Of a stretch of DNA of 64,000 bases, positions 25,331 to 33,280 are shown one piece after another; position 1 is the stretch's first letter, and every line of letters begins with the position of its first letter. A model generated the notes under the pieces. The model was not told where the DNA came from, made no database searches, and saw only the letters and a program-made list of their open reading frames with translations. Both the position numbers and the translations under genes were made by a program. The stretch comes from Streptomyces sp. NBC_01296 (GTDB lineage: Bacteria; Actinomycetota; Actinomycetes; Streptomycetales; Streptomycetaceae): positions 372,001 to 436,000 of the forward strand of contig NZ_CP130720.1 of the NCBI RefSeq assembly GCF_035984415.1, in the 5' to 3' direction.

Positions 25331-25362
25331 CGGGGCGGTCGGTAAGTATCCGCTCTGCGACG

Positions 25363-25387
25363 GCTCCCCAAGATCTGTGCCAGAACC
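25363..25387 (-). repeat. right terminal inverted repeat
   Basis: Perfect inverted copy of 24677-24701. It lies about 35 bases upstream of the transposase remnant, confirming that most of the transposase gene was deleted between them. Confidence 0.9.
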
Positions 25388-25608
25388 GGATTCTGACGTC
25401 ACTGGTCCGTGGCAGAGGGGAGAACGATCGGTTCACACACTGCCCTTGCCGAACCTCGACGTCCGCATATCGAGGCAACACTCGAAGCTCGCATACGGCG
25501 CGACGGGCGGTCGCTACCAGCCGTATCGTCGGCATTGAGAAGCGGGGGCAGCTCAACTCCCCTTCGGCACTACATTCATGGCAGGCTCACCACGGGGAGG
25601 TGTTGATC

Positions 25609-26782
25609 GTGGCGTCTCTCGGGCCGTCCTCGGAGCGCACGGACGAGGAGCTCACGCGCAGGGCGCAGGGCGGTGAGACCGGGGCTCTCGGGCTGCTGAC
25701 CGCGGCATCAGGCGTCGATGCGCGCGGTGGCTCTGAGCTTGCTCGGTCACGGGCCCGACGTGGACGACGCGGTGCAGGACGCCTCGCTGACCGCGCTGCG
25801 GCGCATCGGCGACGTCCGCGACGGCGCGGCAGTCGGTGCCTGGCTGCGGGCGATCGTCCGCAACGCCTGCCGTATGCGCAGGCGCGCCAACCACGAGGTA
25901 CCCGGCCTTGACGGCCTGGAGCAGCTGCAGTCGCGCGACGACGACCGATCACAGCCCGAACGGCACATCGAGCAACACGCGATGCGCGACTGGATCTGGG
26001 AGGCGGTGGAGAACCTGCCGCAGCACCTGCGACTGGTGTTGATGCTGCGCCACTTCAGTGCCCTCACCACCTACCAGGAGATCGCCGAGGCCTGCGAGGT
26101 ACCGGTCGGCACGGTGCGCAGCAGGCTCAGCCATGCCCGGGCGCACATGGCGCGGAACCTGACGGCGACCACCTCGCAGGCGCAGGGTGATGCGGCCGCG
26201 GTGACGGAGGCGAGCCGGGACGAGGCGGTGGCGACGCTGCGGGCCTGGGATGCGGGAGGCCTGCCCAGGGAGATCTCCGAGCTGTGGCCGGCCGAGTCGG
26301 AGATGGTGGGCCGGCTGGGCCGGGCGGGCGAGCGGGTGCACCCCGTCCCGGTCATGCGCCACTACTTGGAGGGCGGCGTACGTCAGCACGTACGCCATGT
26401 GGTGGCGGGCCGGGACATCGTCATCTGGGAGATGGACGTCACCCACGACGGTGCCCGCCACATCTGCCCGCCGAACCTCGCCTGGCTCATGTTCCGCCGC
26501 AACGGACGCGTCGAAAGGCTCCGGGTGGTCTTCCCCCGGCCGGCTCAGTTGCAGGCCGCCCTGGGTCCGCGGCGACCCCGTGCGCTCACGGCCGGGCAAG
26601 GATCCTCGACAGACCGTACGCGAAGCGCTCGTCAAAGGAGTCCGCACCGAGGTGGGCGAGCGCCCGGTGGAGGGCGGGGTGTGCGGTCGCGGAGACCGCG
26701 GCTGCCAGCGGCTCGGCGACCTCGTCGAGCGTCCGCAGAATGGTGGTCTCGCCCCAGTTCGAGACCAAGTGGTCCTCGGTGA
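25609..26782 (+). pseudogene. ECF sigma factor with extended C-terminal domain, frameshifted
   Basis: The GTG at 25609 with GGGGAGG upstream begins VASLGPSSERTDEELTRRAQ. After GLLT the frame breaks by one extra base near 25702, and the correct reading resumes as HQASMRAVALSLLG. Region 2 (GPDVDDAVQDASLTALRRIG, WLRAIVRNACRMRRR) and region 4 (LPQHLRLVLMLRHFSALTTY, VPVGTVRSRLSHARAH) are intact. A further domain of about 120 residues follows (RQHVRHVVAGRDIVIWEMDV), probably SnoaL-like as in SigJ-type ECFs. From ATG 25718 a product lacking the first 35 residues might still form, so it is possibly not fully dead. Confidence 0.7.
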
Positions 26783-26860
26783 GGGTGGTGGAGACTACGT
26801 ACTTCGGCATCGCCATGTAGTCGGCGAAGTCCGCCATGGCTCTGCGCCCCGAGGGGGACG
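26586..26860 (-). pseudogene. chimeric remnant: RibD/DHFR-like fragment fused to a TetR C-terminus
   Basis: In one frame the minus strand reads MADFADYMAMPKYVVSTTLT with NWGETTILRTLDEVA, the dihydrofolate-reductase-like (YwjB/RibD C-terminal) motif. It then passes into EPLAAAVSATAHPALHRALA and FDERFAYGLSRILARP, which is the end of a TetR-type ligand domain. The two families do not normally join. The open frame further upstream is antisense to the membrane protein at 26965 and looks non-coding. Confidence 0.55.
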
Positions 26861-26964
26861 GCAGCTCATCCGGACAGGTGATCGCGATGGTTCTGCGAGG
26901 CGATGTGGGCCACAGGGGCACCCTGCAAGCCTTGCGTTGACACCCGCCGTCCCCGGAGATGACC

Positions 26965-27552
26965 ATGCCCCCTGCGAAAACGCCGACCGCCGACGCAAAC
27001 ACGAACGCCGGCAACGACAGCCATCCGAGCACCCGTGCTGATGCCGTTTCCCCTTCCGTGCCACGCTGGGTGAACCGGGCGGCGCATGCCGTGCCGCTGG
27101 CCGTCCTCCCGTCGGGACTGTGGCGAATGGCCATGGCCGTGGGGATACCAGTCGGCTTCAGCGGACAGCTGGCGCAGGACTGGCGGCCCGGCCTCGAAAC
27201 CTCCTCCTACATCACGCTGCTGACCCTCATCACCGAGGCGCTCGCCTTCTTGACGATCGGCCTGGTCAGACCGTGGGGCGAGCGGACACCGCGCTGGATC
27301 CCGGGGCTGGGCGACAGGCGCATCCCGGTGTGGGCGGCGGCCGGCCCGGCAGCGTTGGGGGCGCTCGCGGTGACGGCGGTGATGCTGCTGATGTTCTGGG
27401 ATGCCCTGCCCGCCTCCGGAGGCGGGTCCGAGGCCCCCCAGGGCGCGGCTGCGTGGATCATGAACGCCTGCTACCTGCCGCTCCTATTGTGGGGGCCGCT
27501 GCTCACTGTCGTCACGGTCGCATACGTCCGGCGGCGCCGAGGCACTTCCTGA
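26965..27552 (+). CDS. integral membrane protein, 195 aa
   Basis: ATG 26965 is preferred to 26959 because GGAG lies six bases before it. The N-terminal 35 residues are hydrophilic. Four hydrophobic segments follow (around AVPLAVLPSGLWRMAMAVGI, ITLLTLITEALAFLTIGLVR, WAAAGPAALGALAVTAVMLL, CYLPLLLWGPLLTVVTVAYV) and an RRRRG end lies inside. No catalytic motif is visible. Family not recognised. It stands alone between gene fragments. Confidence 0.8.
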   Translation: MPPAKTPTADANTNAGNDSHPSTRADAVSPSVPRWVNRAAHAVPLAVLPSGLWRMAMAVGIPVGFSGQLAQDWRPGLETSSYITLLTLITEALAFLTIGLVRPWGERTPRWIPGLGDRRIPVWAAAGPAALGALAVTAVMLLMFWDALPASGGGSEAPQGAAAWIMNACYLPLLLWGPLLTVVTVAYVRRRRGTS

Positions 27553-27589
27553 CCGCCGCCAGTCCCTCCACGCCCATCGCCGCAGTTCG

Positions 27590-27740
27590 GGCCCTGGACA
27601 ACGAGCGCGCAGCAGTCCCCGAACAGCTGCTGACCGGGAGGCGTCAGCCCCGGCCCAGCCAGCTCGACCCCTACAAGCCCCACCTGGATGAACGCTGGGC
27701 CCAAGGGCAGATAAATGCCATCCAGCTGCATGCCGCGTCA
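27590..27740 (+). pseudogene. ISL3-family transposase, internal fragment
   Basis: LLTGRRQPRPSQLDPYKPHL, then DERWAQGQINAIQLH, matches the segment after the HTH of ISL3-type transposases. About 50 codons remain. It is a different part from the remnant at 25.1 kb, so both could derive from one element or two. Confidence 0.7.
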
Positions 27741-27776
27741 TCAGACAGGTTGTGGCCCTACTCCTTGCGGTCGCAG

Positions 27777-27811
27777 CTCCGTCCCGGCCGGCTGCCCAGG
27801 CCGGGACGGAG
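27777..27811 (-). terminator. terminator of the protease operon
   Basis: Perfect 13-bp stem (27777-27789 with 27799-27811), nine-base loop, starting 22 bases after the stop of the minus-strand gene at 27833. Confidence 0.85.
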
Positions 27812-27832
27812 GAGCGGCGTACGCGGTCGTCC

Positions 27833-28702
27833 TCAGCCGGTGCTTGCGCGCCGGCGTCGGCGGAGGATGGCGGCGCCGCCCGCGAGGGCGAGTGCCGCGC
27901 TGGAACCACCGGCAAGGAGCAGAGAGGAGGAGGTGCTGTCCGTCTTGGGCGGGGAGCTGTAGCCGCTGGAGTAGCCGTTGGTGTCGTACTGCGAGCCGGG
28001 CAGCTTGTCGGCGTAGCGGGCCTTGACCAGTTTCTGGTAGTCGCTGAGCGACACCGATGCCTGGCCGCCCAGGCCTTGGCGGGCCTCGTCGTTGAGTGGC
28101 TCCACGGTGGTGAGCTTGAGCTGGTACCAGCCGCGGATCTGCGGTTCGGTGAAGACCAGCGTGCCCAGGGTGGCCTTGCCGGCGTAGGTGGCGTCGCTGT
28201 CGCCGTCGCGGATGGCCGCCAGGTGCCAGCCGCCGCCCTGGGTGGGGGCGAGCATGACGGTTGCGGTGCGGCCGTTGACGGTGGTGCTCAGCGAGGAGAC
28301 CAGCTGCGTCAGCTCGATCGCCTCGGTGGGCAGCGGCTTGGCGGTGCCCGCGACGAACCCGGGGGTGATCTCGTTCCGTGCCAGCGGATCCTTGATCGTG
28401 AAGAGGGGCAGGCCCTGGCACGGCTCGGCCGTCTCGGGGATCGCCTGCACCGGCCCGCCTCCGCCGCCGGTGGGCACCGGAGTGCGCAGGAAGCGGCAGA
28501 CGGCGTTTTTGACGTCGGTGGACTTCACCGCGTTGAGGGCGGCCTGGTAGTCGGGGATGTCGGCCGGGAGAGGGTCCTTGGCCGGGACGGCATGAGCCGG
28601 ACCGACGACGGACAGCAGTGCGGATGCACTCAATGCGATGACGATGGACAGGCGGGAGAAGCGAGAGCCCGCCCGCTTGCCGAACATTTCGGTGTGGCGC
28701 AT
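27833..28702 (-). CDS. secreted protein with C-terminal membrane anchor, partner of a cysteine protease
   Basis: 289 aa. Signal peptide RLSIVIALSASALLSVVGPA. The body is soluble with two cysteines (CRFLRTPVPTG, EPCQGLPLFTI) and Lys/Asp-rich strands. It ends with a Ser/Thr stretch (PPKTDSTSSS), one hydrophobic helix (LLLAGGSSAALALAGGAAIL) and RRRRR, the classic stop-transfer form. No LPxTG motif was found, so it is anchored by the helix itself. It starts 10 bases after the protease gene and shares its terminator. Function unknown. It could be a substrate, inhibitor or surface tether of the protease. Confidence 0.85.
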   Translation of the reverse strand: MRHTEMFGKRAGSRFSRLSIVIALSASALLSVVGPAHAVPAKDPLPADIPDYQAALNAVKSTDVKNAVCRFLRTPVPTGGGGGPVQAIPETAEPCQGLPLFTIKDPLARNEITPGFVAGTAKPLPTEAIELTQLVSSLSTTVNGRTATVMLAPTQGGGWHLAAIRDGDSDATYAGKATLGTLVFTEPQIRGWYQLKLTTVEPLNDEARQGLGGQASVSLSDYQKLVKARYADKLPGSQYDTNGYSSGYSSPPKTDSTSSSLLLAGGSSAALALAGGAAILRRRRRASTG

Positions 28703-28712
28703 GTCGCCTGCC

Positions 28713-29276
28713 TTAGCGGGAGATACCGATGCGGGAATGGGTCCACTTCGATGAGCTGTTACTCACATAGTCGTTGTAGTTCCACCACGTATACGTGGTG
28801 GTGTCCGGCCACGGGTCGGCCACGGCGATCGTGTTGTTCGACGTGTCGAAGCCGTAGACCACGTTCATGTGGCCGCCACCGGACGCCCACCCGATGCGGG
28901 CACCGATCGGCCGGGCCGCCTTGACGTCGGTGTACACCTGGCTGAACGTGGCCGCGCTGTTCAGGCCCGAGCCGGTGTGGGTCAAGCCGAGGCTGCTCCA
29001 GCCCCTGGCCATGTCGTCGAGCGTGGCGGGCTGGTTGTTGCAGCCGTAGTAGGGCTGTGCCCGGTTGCAGAAGTCCGCCTGCGTGGAGCCTAAGCCCTGG
29101 AACTTGGCGATGGTCAGCCCGGATGCGACCCAGCACCACTGGGTCTTCTCCTGCTTCAGCATGGCGATGCTGTCCTGACCCGCTTCCGCGTGAGCCGTGC
29201 CTCCCGCGGCCGCGAGCGACCCCAAAGCCGCCAGCACGACCGCCGACGCCGCGGTTCCGTACCTGAATTTGCCCAT
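28713..29276 (-). CDS. secreted papain-like cysteine protease (C39/C70-like)
   Basis: 187 aa from ATG 29276. Signal peptide GTAASAVVLAALGSLAAAGG, cleavage near TAHA. Catalytic elements: KTQWCWVASGLTIAKFQGLG (active-site Cys), GGHMNVVYGFD (His) and VADPWPDTTTYTWW (the Asp/Asn position). The order and the QWCWVAS line match papain-like proteases related to bacteriocin-processing C39 and AvrRpt2-type C70 families. It is exported rather than fused to an ABC transporter, so it acts outside the cell. It is first in a two-gene operon with an anchored protein of unknown role. Confidence 0.88.
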   Translation of the reverse strand: MGKFRYGTAASAVVLAALGSLAAAGGTAHAEAGQDSIAMLKQEKTQWCWVASGLTIAKFQGLGSTQADFCNRAQPYYGCNNQPATLDDMARGWSSLGLTHTGSGLNSAATFSQVYTDVKAARPIGARIGWASGGGHMNVVYGFDTSNNTIAVADPWPDTTTYTWWNYNDYVSNSSSKWTHSRIGISR

Positions 29277-29573
29277 ATTCCTGCCTTCCCCTCTGAATGG
29301 GTGCAACGAGATGAGCGAGGCAACCCGGCACGAATATGACAGCGCGGCATGCCTAAGTAATAGGGGGATCAGACCTATTCAACCCCTACTGATTACTTGT
29401 CATGTAATCGCGCAATAGACCGGCGCCGCGTTCGCTGGGACAGCGAAATCCCCGGCCCCGTCCTAGACCCCGGCGACCCGCATGAACTCGACCCCGGGTA
29501 GCCGGAATGCGGCCGCGGTGCTGTCCCTACGAGCAACCCCCTCCGAGGCGGGCGGCCCGGTTCAGCGGCGTAT
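29277..29573. other. regulatory gap upstream of the protease operon
   Basis: Contains an AT-rich stretch (29330-29415) with two imperfectly inverted segments, AGTAATAGGGG near 29355 and CCCCTACTGATTACT near 29385, a plausible operator/promoter for the minus-strand protease. No gene. Confidence 0.4.
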
Positions 29574-29925
29574 GACGCTGACCACGCGCCCCCTGCCCAG
29601 GATGGGGGCGTTCTCGCACCCGGCGGGGTGCCGAGACAGAGGCCGACCCACCCGCGGGACCGGATCCGGATGCCGGCGACCATCGCCGAGGCCGTAGCCG
29701 CGGCCGTCAACCCGTGGGTGGGCGGCCGACGATCCTGCGTTCGAGGCCGTGTGGCACGGCGGGGAGCCGCTGGCCACCGGTCGCGAACACCTGGCGGCCC
29801 TCATGACCCCCTTCAAGGGCGTCAAGCACAGCGTGCAGACGAACGCCGCACTTCTGGACGACGCGTGGTGTGATTTCCTGCTGGAGCACGACGTTCACGT
29901 AGGCGTGAGCATCGACGGCCGTGGA
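29574..29925 (+). pseudogene. radical-SAM/SPASM peptide maturase remnant
   Basis: ATIAEAVAAAV, then after a frame change FEAVWHGGEPLATGREHLAA, MTPFKGVKHSVQTNAALLDD and WCDFLLEHDVHVGVSIDG. The W-H-G-G-E-P-L motif and Q-T-N-x-x-L-L are typical of peptide-modifying radical-SAM enzymes such as FxsB. The CxxxCxxC cluster segment is not readable and the gene stops where EfeB sequence begins on the other strand. Confidence 0.7.
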
Positions 29926-30133
29926 ACGGCACCGCCACCCCCAGGGGTGCCGGGGGCTGCCGGCGCGGGGTTCTGGCGCAGCGCCGCCACGGTGCCGCCC
30001 ACTGCGGCGGCGCCGACTGCAAGCCCGGCCCCGCCCCAGGCGAGCAGCGCCCGCCTCGAGGTGCCGCTGCGGACGCGTCCGCGGTCGCGCCGCTGCCGCT
30101 CTGACTGGACTCCGGGTCCGCTTCGGACATCAC
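29915..30133 (-). pseudogene. efeB: EfeB (deferrochelatase/DyP peroxidase), N-terminal remnant
   Basis: ATG 30133, MSEADPESSQS. One base of slippage then gives the twin-arginine signal TSRRALLAWGGAGLAVGAAA and VGGTVAALRQNPAPAAPG, followed by AVPFHG, the first conserved block of EfeB. The haem-binding body is gone, replaced by the radical-SAM fragment. It lies 39 bases downstream of EfeO, the normal efeUOB order. Confidence 0.7.
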
Positions 30134-30172
30134 TGCTCCCCTGCCTGCTTCCGGTCTGCTTGCTGTCCCGGG

Positions 30173-31087
30173 CTACTTGGCGACTGCCGCCGCGAGCTTG
30201 GAGAGCGGTTCGGCGAGCGCGTTGACGCCGTCCGAGAGCTCCTTGCGCTGCTCCTCGGTGACCTTGTCGTACGCGGTGAAGTCGTAGCCGCTCTTGTCCG
30301 CCCGGTACTTGTCCAGCAGCGTGTTGATCGCGGCGAACTGGGCGTCCAGATTCTTGGCCAGCTCCGGGTCGTTTTTCGCGGTGACCGGCTTCAGGAGCTC
30401 GTACACCTTCTCAGCACCCTCGACGTTGGCCTTGAAGTCGGCCAGGTCGGTGCGGCTGTAGCGGTCTTCTTCACCCGTCACCTTGTTGCGGGAGACCTCG
30501 TCCAGCAGCTCCTTGGCACCGTTCGCCATGGAAGTGGGGGTGATCTCCGCCGTGCCGACGCGCTTGTGCCACTCCGCGATGTCGGTGTCCAGCTGCGAGG
30601 CGAGGGCCTTCTCCTCGTCGCCGATCTTGTTGTCGGCCCACAGGGACTTCTCGAGCCGGTGCCAGCCGGTCCAGTTCTGACCGGGCTCCAAGCCGTCCTC
30701 GCGGACGTCGGTCTTCGGGTCGATGTCTCCGAAGGACTCCGCGACCGGCTCGGTCCGCTCCCAGCCACGCCTCGAAGAGGCGAAGGCCTGCTTCGCGGCT
30801 TCCACGTCACCGGCGCGGACGGCATCGGTGAACGTCTTGACCGCGGGCAGGGACTCCTCCGCCTGCGCGAGCACGTAGCTGCGGTACGCGGCGACGGCGG
30901 CGTCCAGCTCGGGGCTGCGCTTCCCGCCGCCGCTGCCGGTCGCCTTGACCTTGGCGCGGATGCCGTCGCCCTTCATACCGGGCTTGCATGCGAACTCGTA
31001 GTCGCCCGCCTTGATCTCGGCGGTGATGGTCGCCTTGGTGCCCGGGCCGATGTTCTCCCGCTCGGCGACGATCCGGTCGTCCTCGGG
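30173..31087 (-). pseudogene. efeO: EfeO iron-uptake protein lacking its N-terminus
   Basis: DRIVAERENIGPGTKATITA and EIKAGDYEFACKPGMKGDGI are the end of the cupredoxin domain. The M75 helical domain follows complete (LDAAVAAYRSYVLAQAEESL, GLEPGQNWTGWHRLEKSLWA, TEEQRKELSDGVNALAEPLS) to a normal stop. At 31088 an in-frame TAA lies where the first 60-70 residues (signal peptide, metal site) should be, and the first ATG is 30976. It cannot be exported normally. No EfeU permease is present. Confidence 0.8.
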
Positions 31088-31106
31088 TTAGGTAAGGCCG
31101 CCCTTT

Positions 31107-31126
31107 CGTCTACAGTGCTGTAGACG
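31107..31126. promoter_or_regulatory. BlaI-type operator, orphan site C
   Basis: CGTCTACAG-TG-CTGTAGACG, a perfect 20-bp palindrome with the TACA/TGTA core bound by BlaI/MecI repressors. It sits between the truncated EfeO gene and the end of the DedA-PAP2-PAP2 operon. Core identical to the site before blaI. Confidence 0.8.
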
Positions 31127-31195
31127 ATGCGAGGCGATACGTCTTCCACCGGGGCGCAGGCGCGACCTCTGCCTCACATCGCCACGGACCGCCCC

Positions 31196-31873
31196 TCAAC
31201 CGACGACCTCTCGGAGCGCCCGAGCCGGTCCGACCCAGGCGTCCACAGCCATGGCGGCAGTGAGCCAGGTGAGGGCGTAGAGCCAGCCGCCGAGGACGTC
31301 GGTGGGCCAGTGCACGCCGAGGTAGACGCGGGTCAGGCCGACCGTGACGGCCCAGCAGGCGAACAGGACCCAACCGAGCCGGGCGGTGGCGGGCGAAGCC
31401 GCGCGCCACACCGCCCAGGCCAGCAACCCGGCCACGAGCGCCGAGGTGGCGGTATGGCCCGAGGGGAAGGAGAACCCGGACGCGTGCGTCACCCGGTCGG
31501 CCACGGGCGGACGCGGCCGGGCCACGCCGTACAGGACTGCGTAGCGCATGCCCTGGGCCAGCAGCAGGAATCCGAGCGCCCCCGCAGCCGTCAGCAGCCG
31601 GCCGCGGCTGCCCCGGCCCCATCCGACAATGAGCCCGGCGGCCACGGCACACAGGTACGGGACGGGGCCGGTCCCGGTCGCGGTGACGGCCCGCGCGAAG
31701 GCCACCGCGACGGCGGGGCGGTGCTGTACCGACCAGCGGTGCAAACTCTCGTCGAGTGGGTACGGGCTGCCGTGGCGGGCTGCGACGAGCGCAGTCAGTA
31801 CGGCGAACAGGACTGCACACAGCGCTGCAGCCAGGGCCCAGCGGGTGACTCGCGGTGCGGCGGGCGCCCTCAC
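31196..31873 (-). CDS. PAP2-family phosphatase 1
   Basis: 225 aa, GTG 31873 overlapping the previous stop by four bases. Lipid phosphatase signatures: ARPRPPVADRV (motif 1), FSFPSGHTATSAL (motif 2, catalytic His) and TRVYLGVHWPTDVLGG (motif 3), between five to six hydrophobic helices. PAP2 enzymes of this type dephosphorylate isoprenoid or phospholipid (pyro)phosphates on the outer membrane face (known). With DedA and a second PAP2 upstream, undecaprenyl-pyrophosphate recycling is the likely job (inference). Confidence 0.92.
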   Translation of the reverse strand: MRAPAAPRVTRWALAAALCAVLFAVLTALVAARHGSPYPLDESLHRWSVQHRPAVAVAFARAVTATGTGPVPYLCAVAAGLIVGWGRGSRGRLLTAAGALGFLLLAQGMRYAVLYGVARPRPPVADRVTHASGFSFPSGHTATSALVAGLLAWAVWRAASPATARLGWVLFACWAVTVGLTRVYLGVHWPTDVLGGWLYALTWLTAAMAVDAWVGPARALREVVG

Positions 31874-32478
31874 CGGGGGGCGACCAAGGGTCGCAGCGGC
31901 GTACTGCCCAGCCGCAGTACGAGGGGGGTCGCGCGGCGGGCCGCACGCGTCAGCAACCAGGCGATGACTGCCCCGACGACCAGGCCGAGTACGACGTCAT
32001 GCGGGTAGTGGGCACCGACCCAGACCCGGGAGAAGGCCATCAGCAGTGCGGCCGGCACGGCGATCGCCGCGAGCCGACGGTCGGTGACCCAGAGGGCCGC
32101 GGCCGCCGCGGCGGCGATGGCGGCGTGATTGCTGGGGAACGACCAGTCGCCCAGCGGCGGGCAGGCCTCCAGTGTGACCGTGTGCAGGGTCTGGCAGGGC
32201 CTCTGCTCCCGGAAGACCGATTTGATGCCAGTGTCGGCGAGGAAGGCGAAGACCACGACGAGGGGCGCTGCCAGCGCCGTAGCGGTCCTCGCTGCGTCGG
32301 CGGCAGCCCTGGCGCGCCACCAGGCTGCCACCATCAGCACGGCGAAGAGGGCGAGGCCATACGTCGACCAGACGGTGACCAGGCCGTCGAGCCACGCGGG
32401 CGCTCGCTCGGCGAGACCGGTGAGCCGGGTGTACAGATTTCCGTCGACGGCGGGGCCGTCCAGGGCGAGCAGGCTCAA
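31870..32478 (-). CDS. PAP2-family phosphatase 2
   Basis: 202 aa from TTG 32478, which overlaps the DedA stop (TTGA). A longer upstream frame is antisense to nothing but lies inside DedA, so it is rejected. Motifs: KSVFREQRPCQTL (motif 1), WSFPSNHAAIAAA (motif 2, with PSNH instead of PSGH, as in BcrC-like enzymes) and SRVWVGAHYPHDVVLG (motif 3). The PSNH variant and its helices resemble bacitracin-type UPP phosphatases (known for BcrC). Middle gene of a three-gene overlapping operon. Confidence 0.9.
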   Translation of the reverse strand: MSLLALDGPAVDGNLYTRLTGLAERAPAWLDGLVTVWSTYGLALFAVLMVAAWWRARAAADAARTATALAAPLVVVFAFLADTGIKSVFREQRPCQTLHTVTLEACPPLGDWSFPSNHAAIAAAAAAALWVTDRRLAAIAVPAALLMAFSRVWVGAHYPHDVVLGLVVGAVIAWLLTRAARRATPLVLRLGSTPLRPLVAPR

Positions 32479-33158
32479 AGCGAGCTTCCGTTCGAAGTGC
32501 GGCTGCCCCGCCGGCGGATCACTTCCACGGCGAGCGGGGCGAGGGAGACGAGTACGACGAGGGCGACGATCGGCAGGAGGTAGCGATCGACATTGGGAAC
32601 GGAGGAGCCGAGCGCGTACCCGGCCAGCACCAGGCCCACCGTCCACACGAGCCCGCCGATCACCTGCCAGAGCGTGAAGACGCGGGCCGGGACGTTCAGG
32701 GCCCCGGCCATCGGGTTCAAGACGGTGCGCACGATCGGCACGAAGCGGGCCAGGACGATCGCCTTGGCTTGTCCGTACCGGTCAAGGAGTTCCTCGGCCT
32801 TCGCGGCGCCCTCGTGGAGTTTGCGGCTGTGGCTGCGGGCCAGCACGGCGCGTCCGCCGCGCCGCCCGAGGAGGTAGCCGACCTGGGCCCCGAGCAGGGC
32901 TCCGGCCACGGCCGCGCACAGCACCTGCGGGAGCGAGAGGTGGACCGGTCCGTGGTTGCCCGGCACGCAGAGCAGACCGGCGGTGAAGAGGAGGGAGTCG
33001 CCGGGGAGGAAGAATCCGACGAGGAGGCCGGTCTCGGCGAAGAGGACGACCGCGATACCGAGGGCGCCGAACGCCGACAGGAGGGAACCGGCGTCCAGCA
33101 GGTTGACGGCCTGCAGGCTGAGCGCCTGCGACGCCGCGGCGAGATCGGGCAAGGCCAT
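32475..33158 (-). CDS. DedA-family membrane protein
   Basis: 227 aa, ATG 33158. The DedA/VTT domain is clear: ETGLLVGFFLPGDSLLFTAG, GALLGAQVGYLLGRRGGRAV, and the re-entrant motif IVLARFVPIVRTVLNPMAGA with its essential Arg residues. Some DedA proteins (UptA type) flip undecaprenyl phosphate back to the cytoplasmic face (published for Bacillus/Staphylococcus). First gene of the operon with two PAP2 phosphatases and divergent from blaI over tandem operators. Confidence 0.93.
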   Translation of the reverse strand: MALPDLAAASQALSLQAVNLLDAGSLLSAFGALGIAVVLFAETGLLVGFFLPGDSLLFTAGLLCVPGNHGPVHLSLPQVLCAAVAGALLGAQVGYLLGRRGGRAVLARSHSRKLHEGAAKAEELLDRYGQAKAIVLARFVPIVRTVLNPMAGALNVPARVFTLWQVIGGLVWTVGLVLAGYALGSSVPNVDRYLLPIVALVVLVSLAPLAVEVIRRRGSRTSNGSSL

Positions 33159-33218
33159 GTCGAACAGCTCCCATAGGGTGAGAGGTGCAGGGTCCGAGGG
33201 GACGCCCTGCCGACTGAC

Positions 33219-33255
33219 GACTACAGTTCCGTAGACGGTCTACAGCACTGTAGAC
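33219..33255. promoter_or_regulatory. tandem BlaI-type operators, sites A and B
   Basis: Site A (33219-33236) GACTACAG-TT-CCGTAGAC is imperfect. Site B (33238-33255) GTCTACAG-CA-CTGTAGAC is a perfect palindrome. They lie between the DedA start (33158) and the BlaI start (33281), so one repressor array can control both directions. Confidence 0.85.
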
Positions 33256-33280
33256 GATCGATGCGTGGAGGAATGCACCC

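Larger units (their letters stand above)
24677..25387. mobile_element. 711-bp ISL3-type mini-element with passenger ORF
   Basis: Bounded by perfect 25-bp inverted repeats (24677-24701 and 25363-25387). Inside are the last 75-80 codons of an ISL3-family transposase on the minus strand (25103-25330) and an apparently intact plus-strand ORF (24730-25047). The eight bases outside each end match at six positions, perhaps an eroded 8-bp target duplication. It is an internally deleted element that could only move with a transposase supplied in trans. Confidence 0.7.

Noticed and set aside
31088..31099. TTAGGTAAGGCC as a DmdR/IdeR iron box for efeO
   Set aside because: Only one half-site matches the usual inverted repeat, and the gene start it should serve is deleted.
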